In this document: one piece after another, positions 1 through 5,071 of the stretch
How positions within the stretch are numbered: the stretch's first letter is position 1
Layout: the number at the start of each line of letters is the position of its first letter
NCBI GenBank assembly: GCA_947508155.1
Contig: CANNRM010000069.1
Coordinates: 1-5,071 of the forward strand
Source of the DNA: Rickettsiales bacterium
Lineage (GTDB): Bacteria > Pseudomonadota > Alphaproteobacteria > Rickettsiales > Rickettsiaceae
DNA: 5,071 nucleotides
Direction: 5' to 3'
Position numbers and translations under genes: made by a program
Notes under the pieces: generated by a model
The model's database searches: none
Told to the model about the DNA's origin: nothing
Seen by the model: only the letters and a program-made list of their open reading frames with translations

Positions 1-176
1 GAGCTGGCATAAATTTCACCTATATCCTCGTCTTTCAGGCCATGTTTTGCTTCTTCGGCTTGAGATATTCCGTGAGAATTGAGCTCGATGTCTTTTGATC
101 CCATAATAAGGCCACGTTTATTCCAGTCAGTTTCGCCGTGACGGATAAAATAAAATGATTTAAGTGGTATGGTCAT
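1..176 (-). CDS. Histidine phosphatase family protein (phosphoglycerate mutase-like), N-terminal part
   Basis: The first 58 residues are visible; the rest lies beyond the left edge. Residues 8-16 read FYFIRHGET, the RHG motif of the histidine phosphatase superfamily, in which the His becomes the phosphorylated catalytic residue. It is followed by DWN and, near residues 34-41, ELNSHGIS, matching the usual 'LT/S..G..QA' segment of phosphoglycerate mutase-like proteins. The superfamily includes phosphoglycerate mutases, cobalamin phosphatases and broad phosphatases; the substrate cannot be told from this fragment. The ATG (176-174) lies 6 nt after the stop of the upstream hicB-like gene, with no strong Shine-Dalgarno sequence, so translation may be coupled to that gene. 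It is the last visible member of the minus-strand gene run. Confidence 0.88.
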   Translation of the reverse strand, partial: MTIPLKSFYFIRHGETDWNKRGLIMGSKDIELNSHGISQAEEAKHGLKDEDIGEIYAS

Positions 177-182
177 TTTGGA

Positions 183-383
183 TTAACTCGCGCGTTTTAA
201 TGATACACAACTCGCCAAGTAATCATCTACAGCTTCATGAAAACATTTGATCAAATTTTTTGCATCAGTAGCTTCGTAATTTACTAAGTCTCTAATAAAT
301 TCTAATTTACCATAAAATACTTCGTCTGATTCATCAAAATTGACAGACCCAAAATATCCACGATATTCCATTAAATTTGTCAT
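183..383 (-). CDS. hicB: HicB-like antitoxin, short form lacking the C-terminal DNA-binding domain
   Basis: The 66-residue product resembles the N-terminal partial RNase H-like fold of HicB antitoxins: MEYRGYFGSVNFDE, then DEVFYGKLEFIRDLV, then a helix ending AVDDYLASC. In typical HicB proteins this domain blocks the HicA RNase and is followed by a ribbon-helix-helix or helix-turn-helix domain that represses the operon. Here the protein stops about ten residues after AVDDYL, so that domain is absent. No hicA lies on either side: an oxidase-like gene is upstream and a phosphatase downstream. The ATG at 383-381 was chosen because AGGA lies 8 nt upstream. The frame can be extended to a TTG at 440, but the added 19 residues do not look like HicB. 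It may be a degraded remnant, a solitary antitoxin acting on a HicA elsewhere, or a neutral leftover. Family assignment is fairly sure; function is not. Confidence 0.75.
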   Translation of the reverse strand: MTNLMEYRGYFGSVNFDESDEVFYGKLEFIRDLVNYEATDAKNLIKCFHEAVDDYLASCVSLKRAS

Positions 384-404
384 AATATTTTTCCTATGTG
401 AGTT

Positions 405-425
405 TTGCAATGATTTGTTGCAACA
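405..425. repeat. Paired TTGCAA palindromes upstream of hicB-like gene
   Basis: TTGCAA occurs at 405-410 and again at 418-423, 13 bp apart centre to centre. The second copy lies inside a perfect 10-bp palindrome, TGTTGCAACA (416-425). The pair sits 22-42 bp upstream of the chosen hicB start, in the 75-nt gap after the oxidase-like gene. Position and symmetry would suit an operator, but the HicB-like protein here has no DNA-binding domain to use it, and short palindromes occur by chance in AT-rich DNA. Operator function is speculative. Confidence 0.25.
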
Positions 426-458
426 TATAATTTTTAACAAAACGCCTCATTCTTGCTA

Positions 459-1745
459 TTAAAGATTAATACTCCTATCCCTATCAACGGCCTGTTCATC
501 GCTATTTCCATATAATTTTCTTCCACAAATTACTACAAACATTAATCCGCCAATAATAGCTACGAATCCTCCAAGACCCATAATTCCCATGCTAATTTTT
601 GCATCCATGGAAAGGACCATATCTGGATTTTTGCGCAGCACGCCATATCCACCGGACCAAGCGAGACCACCAATGTGCATCATCTGTCCAAGGGCATAAG
701 TTATAACTTGAATTCGTGCCCATTTTAAATCAGCATCTATAATATAATAAATCATTGTCATAACAGCGATGCTTATTCCAACAATTGACCCATGATAATG
801 CGCTGGAATAGTAACATTTATTTCGGAAATAAGAATCGCTATGATGCCACCAGCGGTGAAAAGCAGCAGTGAAAAATTGATGCCAAATAGCCATTTCGAT
901 TCTGCTTCAGAATAAACAATTTCAGCAATTACAACACATATCATACATGCCGCTGCAAACCCGCCAGCATATCTCATATGATCCGTGCAAAAACTAATAA
1001 ATTCTGCGCTATCTATGTTATATATCAAATGCACAGGTAAAAGAGGTGTAACGGCTAAAACATTTATCCACATCACAAGAATTTGTAATCTAGGGAATTT
1101 ACGTGGTCCTAAAAGCATTAACAATATAACATACATGGTATGCATATACAGAAACTGCAATGCATGTCCGCCTGACCAAAAAAGCATCTCATAAAAGCCA
1201 TGTAAATCCATTGGGTATATGATTTCAACATTTAGCTTATCATAGGATAGTATAAAGCAAATAGAGGAGATTAGGAAAATACATCCTCCAATAAAAGCTG
1301 CATATTCATCATGTGTACGTGGAACATGGCTGACTGACATAATGCTTATGATAAATATCACCGTCATGAATATGCTCAAGCCCATAACAAAGGAAATGTT
1401 ATCCAGCATTGGAATGTAATTATTCATAACAGGGTCTCCGTACATTAATGGAGAAAGTGCAATTAAAATAATACCCGCGAAAGCGATTCTATAAATAATA
1501 CGTGGTATGGAGAAATGTATGTTTTTTAGCCAGATAATTACAGACCCTGCTAGTAGCCATACAAGCACTGAGAGGTCTACATGTACTACTAACGCTGTTT
1601 TAAAGAATTCCTTGTTGGTGATAAGATTCGTGATGCCAGGGGTGCGTAGGAAGACTAGAATGATAGAATAAAGACCTGAGAGTCCCAGTGCGGCTACTCC
1701 TATTTTAGTCCAGATTAATGTTTGATTTGTTTGGGTGTGGTTCAT
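459..1745 (-). CDS. Heme-copper oxidase subunit I-like membrane protein (possible nitric oxide reductase relative)
   Basis: The 428-residue protein is very hydrophobic, with about 12 membrane helices, as in heme-copper oxidase subunit I. Recognisable landmarks are H55 in helix II (VVHVDLSVLVW, low-spin heme ligand), H194 in helix VI (FWSGGHALQF, CuB-type ligand), and the H316-x-H318 pair in helix X (PAHYHGSIVG, matching AHFH of classical oxidases and binding the two hemes). MMHIGGLAWSGGYG follows in helix XI. The classical helix VII His-His pair is not intact: the helix ends in PVH (H239), and the next helix begins with D255-H256. The crosslinked Tyr four residues after the helix VI His is Phe198; NorB has Glu there. 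It is also shorter than usual subunit I (over 500 residues). This argues against a standard cytochrome c oxidase; a divergent NO reductase or another redox role is possible. No subunit II gene is visible beside it. The ATG at 1745 starts 2 nt after the hepT stop; an in-frame ATG at 1781 would add 12 residues and overlap hepT. Confidence 0.82.
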   Translation of the reverse strand: MNHTQTNQTLIWTKIGVAALGLSGLYSIILVFLRTPGITNLITNKEFFKTALVVHVDLSVLVWLLAGSVIIWLKNIHFSIPRIIYRIAFAGIILIALSPLMYGDPVMNNYIPMLDNISFVMGLSIFMTVIFIISIMSVSHVPRTHDEYAAFIGGCIFLISSICFILSYDKLNVEIIYPMDLHGFYEMLFWSGGHALQFLYMHTMYVILLMLLGPRKFPRLQILVMWINVLAVTPLLPVHLIYNIDSAEFISFCTDHMRYAGGFAAACMICVVIAEIVYSEAESKWLFGINFSLLLFTAGGIIAILISEINVTIPAHYHGSIVGISIAVMTMIYYIIDADLKWARIQVITYALGQMMHIGGLAWSGGYGVLRKNPDMVLSMDAKISMGIMGLGGFVAIIGGLMFVVICGRKLYGNSDEQAVDRDRSINL

Positions 1746-1747
1746 TG

Positions 1748-2107
1748 CTATATTGATTCTAATGGTTTCCAATTTGGGCATATATCAAGCATTGCTTTTT
1801 GTAGATCTAAGATATCGTGTGTAATGACTTGCCAGACTATATCTTTGTCTAAACCTTCGAGATATTCGTGCACTAATATATTGCGAAACCCAACTATGTC
1901 ACTCCATGGAATATGGGTATATTTATTTTTGATATTTTGAGGAATAAATTTTGTAGAGTCTGCAATAGTTTGTAAGTTTCTTAGAACGGCGTCCCAGCGC
2001 ATTTTGTCTTTAACTAAACTATCAGAATTTTGATTGATAGTAAATTCACTAATGGCATGCAATGACTCCAATATGTGATAAACATATACCAAGTAATTGT
2101 TTTTCAT
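1748..2107 (-). CDS. hepT: HepT-like HEPN RNase toxin (DUF86 family)
   Basis: The 119-residue, mostly helical protein has the HEPN RNase motif R-x4-H-x-Y at R75, H80 and Y82 (RNILVHEY), preceded by IPWSDIVGF, the usual DUF86/HepT context. Length fits the family. In the studied MntA-HepT system the toxin is an RNase that the partner MntA inactivates by adding AMP to the Tyr of this motif; that Tyr is present here. The start was set at the ATG at 2107-2105, which overlaps the mntA stop as ATGA, the usual arrangement for translational coupling. The frame stays open further upstream to 2209, but that part lies inside mntA and does not resemble HepT. The stop is 2 nt before the start of the oxidase-like gene, so the pair is likely cotranscribed with it. 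All catalytic residues are intact, so an active toxin is likely. Confidence 0.9.
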   Translation of the reverse strand: MKNNYLVYVYHILESLHAISEFTINQNSDSLVKDKMRWDAVLRNLQTIADSTKFIPQNIKNKYTHIPWSDIVGFRNILVHEYLEGLDKDIVWQVITHDILDLQKAMLDICPNWKPLESI

Positions 2108-2391
2108 AATGTTATAGCTTCTCTTAGAATTTGATCCTTCAAAGACCAATGCAAAGAAGTATCTGGTACCACATCTACTTTCCTGCCGAGTAATTTTTCT
2201 AACCTCCATCCAATACCACCGATAGAGAAGCCAGTATTTGGTTTCATATGCACTAAAAAATCTATATCACTATCTTCGTTATTGTCGCCCCGTGCTACAG
2301 ATCCAAAAACTTTTATAGATTCAGCATTGCATGTTTCTGCAATCTTCAGAATATCTTTTTTATATTTTGTGCGTAATGTTTTAAGATCCAT
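2104..2391 (-). CDS. mntA: MntA-like nucleotidyltransferase antitoxin (MNT domain)
   Basis: The 95-residue protein is a minimal nucleotidyltransferase. The signature GS-x10-D-x-D is complete: G30-S31 (VFGSVARGD) and D42-x-D44 (SDIDFLV), with a likely third acidic metal ligand at D73 (KVDVVPD). In the characterised MntA-HepT systems this enzyme transfers AMP from ATP onto the HepT active-site Tyr and so acts as an antitoxin. The gene immediately precedes hepT with an ATGA overlap, as expected. The ATG at 2391 is preferred because AGAG lies 8 nt upstream; a GTG at 2400 would add three residues. It follows tsaE by 14 nt on the same strand. Intact motifs and partner make an active antitoxin likely; AMP transfer by this copy is inferred from the family. 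Confidence 0.9.
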   Translation of the reverse strand: MDLKTLRTKYKKDILKIAETCNAESIKVFGSVARGDNNEDSDIDFLVHMKPNTGFSIGGIGWRLEKLLGRKVDVVPDTSLHWSLKDQILREAITL

Positions 2392-2405
2392 ATCGTACAC
2401 TCTTT

Positions 2406-2840
2406 TTATTTGTGTTTATGATAACATATTGCATATCTCTGATCAACAGCATTATCTTCAAATCCCAACTCAATTACTAGTGTTTCTTTCGGTAATATGT
2501 CAAAAATTATTTCTGGCCATTCAATAATGCAAATATTGCGGCCATTCATAGCATCTTCAATCCCTAGCTCGAAGATTTCCTCCCTGTTTTTGAGTCGATA
2601 TAAATCATAATGAAATATATCATAACCATGAGCTTGATATATTTGCAACAGCTGAAAAGTGGGGCTAGTTACATTGGTATCTGTCCCTAATAAGGCGCTG
2701 ATAATGTGTTTTGTGAGAAATGTTTTGCCAGCCCCCAAATCACCCTTCAGGGCAATGATACTGCCGGGTTGCAGTCTGTTAGAAATGCTTTGGGCTAATT
2801 CTATAGTCTGTTCAAAAGATGTGATGTTTTGTCTTGTCAT
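2406..2840 (-). CDS. tsaE: tRNA t6A biosynthesis ATPase TsaE
   Basis: The 144-residue protein is a small P-loop ATPase of the TsaE (YjeE) family, at the usual family length. Walker A is GDLGAGKT (33-40), followed by TSPTFQLL (58-65), FHYDLYRL (76-83) and IIEWPE (105-110), all hallmarks of the family. With TsaB and TsaD, TsaE drives formation of threonylcarbamoyl-adenosine at position 37 of tRNAs that read ANN codons; ATP hydrolysis resets the complex. It is nearly universal in bacteria and cytosolic. The start is fixed: an in-frame stop lies two codons before the ATG at 2840. No clear Shine-Dalgarno precedes it, and the predicted leader is short. As the first gene of the minus-strand run, its promoter may also drive mntA, hepT and the oxidase-like gene. 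Confidence 0.96.
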   Translation of the reverse strand: MTRQNITSFEQTIELAQSISNRLQPGSIIALKGDLGAGKTFLTKHIISALLGTDTNVTSPTFQLLQIYQAHGYDIFHYDLYRLKNREEIFELGIEDAMNGRNICIIEWPEIIFDILPKETLVIELGFEDNAVDQRYAICYHKHK

Positions 2841-2866
2841 ATGGTGTTAAAGTGCTCGCATATTGT

Positions 2867-2872
2867 ATTATA
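2867..2872 (-). promoter_or_regulatory. Candidate -10 element for tsaE gene run
   Basis: On the minus strand the sequence reads TATAAT, a perfect match to the sigma-70 -10 consensus. Transcription would start near 2860 and give a leader of about 20 nt before the tsaE ATG. The region 17 bp upstream is only a T-rich stretch, not a good TTGACA, so this rests mainly on the -10 match and its position. Such matches are common in AT-rich DNA. Confidence 0.35.
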
Positions 2873-2914
2873 GTTGTATGTTTATATAAAAAATACACTG
2901 GCTAGTTGCATATT

Positions 2915-2941
2915 TTGCTTGAAAACATATATCAGTATAAG
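2915..2941 (+). promoter_or_regulatory. Candidate weak promoter for iscX and HAD hydrolase
   Basis: TTGCTT (2915-2920) and TATAAG (2936-2941) are separated by 15 bp. The -10 matches the consensus at five of six bases, the -35 at three, and the spacing is short. It is the best candidate seen upstream of iscX, about 50 bp from the ATG. The rest of the 150-bp divergent region is AT-rich, with no clear operator, riboswitch or hairpin. No IscR-type site was recognised by eye. Confidence 0.2.
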
Positions 2942-2990
2942 TTAAGTATATCATAATAATAGGAAAATAAAAGGAAAGAGAGATATACTT

Positions 2991-3203
2991 ATGAGATGGA
3001 ATGACACAGAACAACTTGCGAAAGCTCTAGAAGAAAATTATCCCGATGAAGATTTGGAATATCTAAATCTTAATGATGTGGAGGATTTAATCTTGGAATT
3101 ATCTGATTTTGAAGATGATCCAGAAGATGTAACAGATAGGGCTCTTCAGCTTGCCAAAGAAGAATGGGCTCATCTTAGAGAGAAAGATGGTGATGATGAG
3201 TAA
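2991..3203 (+). CDS. iscX: Fe-S cluster assembly accessory protein IscX
   Basis: The 70-residue acidic protein matches the IscX (YfhJ) family in length and pattern: MRWNDTEQLAKALEENYPDED at the start, then LNLNDVEDLILELSDFEDDPEDV, and a final helix with EEWAHL. In E. coli, IscX binds the cysteine desulfurase IscS and iron through acidic surface residues and modulates Fe-S cluster assembly on IscU. The clusters of Asp and Glu at 18-23 and 39-46 fit that role. A purine-rich Shine-Dalgarno region (AGGAAAGAGAG, 2972-2982) ends 8 nt before the ATG, supporting the start. No other isc gene is in the window, so it is separated from the isc operon here. Its last codons overlap the start of the HAD hydrolase gene. 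Confidence 0.9.
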   Translation: MRWNDTEQLAKALEENYPDEDLEYLNLNDVEDLILELSDFEDDPEDVTDRALQLAKEEWAHLREKDGDDE

Positions 3204-4029
3204 CATCCTAAAACCCACCGATATAATGAATGATTATGATCTATTTTTGGTGGATATTTGGGGTGTGATTTATGAAGGTACATATGTGTATCCTGGCGTA
3301 GTAGAATCTTTAAGCATGATGGCTGCACAAAAAACATTATGTTTTGTGTCTAATTCTCCTAGATTAAAACCTGGTGTTAAAGAGCGTCTCAAGAGTTTTG
3401 GTATAGATGCTAACGAGGATATGATTTATTCGTCTGGGGCAGTGGCCGCCCTCATGATTGCTGAGAGTGCAAAATATTTAGGCATCAAAGATCCTGTAAT
3501 ATATGAATTAACCGATGATTATTTCAACGCGATTTATTCGAGCACTGGCTGGAATTTTACAGACGAACTTTCAAAAGCAAATATCCTGCTTGTTACTGCA
3601 CAAATGAAAGAGGGTGATGATCTCACGCAGCATGATGCTATGATGGAGGAGGCTGCAAGGTTGGGTCTCACATGTATTTGTCCTAATCCTGATACGATTA
3701 TTCCAGAGGGTAATTCCAAAACCTATTGTCCTGGTTTTATCGTCAAGAATTATAAGGGTAAATTGGTTTATACTGGGAAGCCGCATTCACATATCTTTGC
3801 TCCCATTTTAGAGAAATACAAACATATTCCGAAAGATAGAATCCTCATGATTGGGGATTCTGTGGATCTGGATATATTGGGTGCACAAAATGTGGGTATT
3901 AAATCGGCTCTTGTGCCGACTGGTAACGCCAAATTATTGCGTGAGAAATTAGGGCTGCAGGAGCATGAATTTACTTCGATTAGGAAGCATATTGAGGTGC
4001 AACCATCGATCTTTTTGGATTTGAGTTAG
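3193..4029 (+). CDS. HAD-superfamily class IIA hydrolase (TIGR01459-like)
   Basis: The 278-residue protein carries all HAD motifs in order: motif I LVDIWGVIYEG (nucleophile D21), motif II FVSNSPR (S53), motif III TGKPH (K196), and motif IV MIGDSVDLDILGAQ (D222, D227). The large cap between motifs II and III is typical of subclass IIA, which includes NagD and phosphoglycolate phosphatases. The residue two after the nucleophile is Trp rather than the usual Asp general acid, a feature I associate with the alphaproteobacterial TIGR01459 group, whose substrate is unknown. The start is ambiguous: ATG at 3187, 3193 and 3196 and GTG at 3190 lie close together. I chose 3193 because AGAGAG (3177-3182) is then 10 nt away. 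All choices overlap the iscX end, implying translational coupling. An earlier ATG at 3151 lies deep in iscX and is unlikely. Confidence 0.9.
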   Translation: MMSNILKPTDIMNDYDLFLVDIWGVIYEGTYVYPGVVESLSMMAAQKTLCFVSNSPRLKPGVKERLKSFGIDANEDMIYSSGAVAALMIAESAKYLGIKDPVIYELTDDYFNAIYSSTGWNFTDELSKANILLVTAQMKEGDDLTQHDAMMEEAARLGLTCICPNPDTIIPEGNSKTYCPGFIVKNYKGKLVYTGKPHSHIFAPILEKYKHIPKDRILMIGDSVDLDILGAQNVGIKSALVPTGNAKLLREKLGLQEHEFTSIRKHIEVQPSIFLDLS

Positions 4030-4031
4030 TT

Positions 4032-5071
4032 TCAAGTTTTCGCCTGTTCCTCTGCGACAATCAGCCGTACCATCAAAAACGCCACAGCAGTTGTAATTGC
4101 AAGCGCCAAAAATAACGTTGTGAATGCTAATATTCCATAGCCATGAATGCTTGCAATTATGTAGTTTACTATCGCTACTATAAAATAATAGAATGAGCCA
4201 AAAATTGCTCCCACAGAACCTGATATATGTTTATAATCCACTAGTGCGAAATGCAATATATGTGGTACTGCGAAAGTATGCCCAATGGAATGCATCATAG
4301 TAGGCAACACAACAACTAGCATGACTAAGAATCTACTGCTTGTAGCATTCAAAAAGAATGATCCAAAAAACATTACAGAGCATGCTGAAAGGCTTAAAAT
4401 CACACCATATTTCATCACATCATAACTATTCCATTGGTTTCTTATAAAATATTTATTTACAAGGCCACCAACGAGGTTTGATGCAGCAACGCCGAAACCG
4501 AGTAATCCATATTCCGATGGTGTGAGCTTTAGATATTCAATAAAAATGAACGGCGCTTCTACGTAAAAACCTATCGTCATTCCGCTTACGCACCCTACTA
4601 TCAAAGCATAAAGCATTACTTTCCTATCGGCTATTACTTTCGTGAAAACGCGCATATATGAAAATTCTCTTGCGCTTCCAATATGTCTGCTAGTTTCTGG
4701 CAAATAATATGCACATAATACTATGAGTACTACGCTTAAGATAGAAAGCAGTCCAAAATTTGCTGTCCATCCTATATATTCAACAATATATCCGCCCATA
4801 ATGAGGCCTATGGATGGGATGAATGCAAGGCTGATGGCTACACTCGCATAGACGTTGGCGAGGCTAAATCCATCGAATGAATCGCGCGCCATAGCTTGGG
4901 ATAACACAGACCCAACGCTAATTCCAAATGCTTGAATAAACCTGCATATTAGCAGCATGTATATATTGGTTGAAAGGCTGCACATGATGGATGCTATACA
5001 ATATAGTGCGATTCCCATGAATACCAGAGGGCGGCGGCCAGTGAAGTCGGACAATCTGCCGATTATGAATA
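4032..5071 (-). CDS. Bcr/CflA-like MFS transporter, N-terminus beyond window edge
   Basis: About 345 residues are visible, ending at TGA (4034-4032). The frame stays open to the right edge. The first visible residues are IIGRLSDFTGRRP, the loop 2-3 signature (motif A, GxLsDrxGRRp) of major facilitator transporters, so helix I and most of helix II are missing, perhaps 50-60 residues. Next come CRFIQAFG and MARDSF in helices 4-5, PSIGLIMGGYI (motif C-like, typical of drug:H+ antiporters with 12 helices) with GW after it, and LPET at the end of helix 6. These, together with APFIFIEYLKLTPSEYGLLG in the second half, fit the Bcr/CflA subfamily, inner-membrane proton-driven exporters of drugs or small metabolites. 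The substrate cannot be read from sequence. A TTG at 5054-5052 is internal to motif A and not the start. It converges on the HAD gene with 2 nt between stops. Confidence 0.88.
   Translation of the reverse strand, partial: FIIGRLSDFTGRRPLVFMGIALYCIASIMCSLSTNIYMLLICRFIQAFGISVGSVLSQAMARDSFDGFSLANVYASVAISLAFIPSIGLIMGGYIVEYIGWTANFGLLSILSVVLIVLCAYYLPETSRHIGSAREFSYMRVFTKVIADRKVMLYALIVGCVSGMTIGFYVEAPFIFIEYLKLTPSEYGLLGFGVAASNLVGGLVNKYFIRNQWNSYDVMKYGVILSLSACSVMFFGSFFLNATSSRFLVMLVVVLPTMMHSIGHTFAVPHILHFALVDYKHISGSVGAIFGSFYYFIVAIVNYIIASIHGYGILAFTTLFLALAITTAVAFLMVRLIVAEEQAKT

Noticed and set aside
384..440. Upstream extension of the hicB-like gene to a TTG start
   Set aside because: The extra 19 residues do not resemble HicB, and the ATG at 383 has an AGGA 8 nt upstream.
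985..1194. Plus-strand open frame of 69 codons inside the oxidase-like gene
   Set aside because: It is antisense to a strongly recognisable membrane protein and has no recognisable domain; treated as a shadow.
1722..1940. Plus-strand open frame across the hepT-oxidase junction
   Set aside because: It is antisense to two supported genes and shows no recognisable motif.
2108..2209. Longer hepT start within mntA
   Set aside because: The added residues are an out-of-frame reading of mntA. The ATG at 2107, overlapping the mntA stop as ATGA, gives a normal HepT length.
2282..2527. Plus-strand open frame antisense to mntA and tsaE
   Set aside because: It lies opposite two genes with complete family motifs and has no recognisable domain.
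2841..2990. Possible riboswitch, small RNA or tRNA in the divergent intergenic region
   Set aside because: No stable stem-loop, cloverleaf or known riboswitch core was recognised; the stretch is simply AT-rich with promoter-like elements.
3151..3192. Earlier HAD start at the ATG at 3151
   Set aside because: It would overlap iscX by over 50 nt, and the added residues precede the family's normal N-terminus.
3534..3786. Minus-strand open frames inside the HAD hydrolase
   Set aside because: They overlap each other and a gene with all four HAD motifs; no independent support.
5052..5054. TTG as the true start of the MFS gene
   Set aside because: The frame continues upstream to the edge and encodes the preceding residues of motif A (IIGR), so the TTG is an internal Leu codon.

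Overview
The window is AT-rich and gene-dense, with eight protein-coding genes, two of them cut by the window edges. No rRNA, tRNA, CRISPR array or insertion sequence was seen, and no stretch over 300 bases lacks a gene. An alphaproteobacterium is the best fit. The HAD hydrolase with a DxWGV first motif belongs to a family (TIGR01459) found mainly in alphaproteobacteria. AT-rich composition, scattered toxin-antitoxin genes and a Bcr/CflA-type transporter would suit a host-associated Rickettsiales- or Holosporales-like bacterium. That lineage call is inference, since no marker gene is present.

The left part (1-2840) is a run of six minus-strand genes. In transcription order they are tsaE (t6A tRNA modification ATPase), mntA (MNT-domain nucleotidyltransferase antitoxin), hepT (HEPN RNase toxin), a heme-copper oxidase subunit I-like membrane protein, a short HicB-like antitoxin, and the N-terminal part of a histidine phosphatase. 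Spacing is tight: 14 nt between tsaE and mntA, a 4-nt ATGA overlap between mntA and hepT, 2 nt between hepT and the oxidase-like gene, about 75 nt before hicB, and 6 nt from hicB to the phosphatase. One transcript could carry most of them. A TATAAT-like -10 element lies just upstream of tsaE.

A 150-bp divergent intergenic region (2841-2990) separates tsaE from a plus-strand pair, iscX (Fe-S cluster assembly accessory protein) and the HAD-IIA hydrolase. The start of the second gene overlaps the end of the first. The pair ends convergently, only 2 nt from the stop codon of a minus-strand Bcr/CflA-like MFS transporter, whose N-terminus lies beyond the right edge.

The most unusual parts are the oxidase-like protein and its setting. 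It keeps the low-spin and high-spin heme histidines, but lacks the His-His pair of helix VII and the HPEVY tyrosine, so it is unlikely to be an ordinary cytochrome c oxidase. It sits directly behind a complete MntA-HepT toxin-antitoxin pair and is followed by a HicB-like gene that lacks both its DNA-binding end and a HicA partner. No oxidase subunit II is seen beside it.
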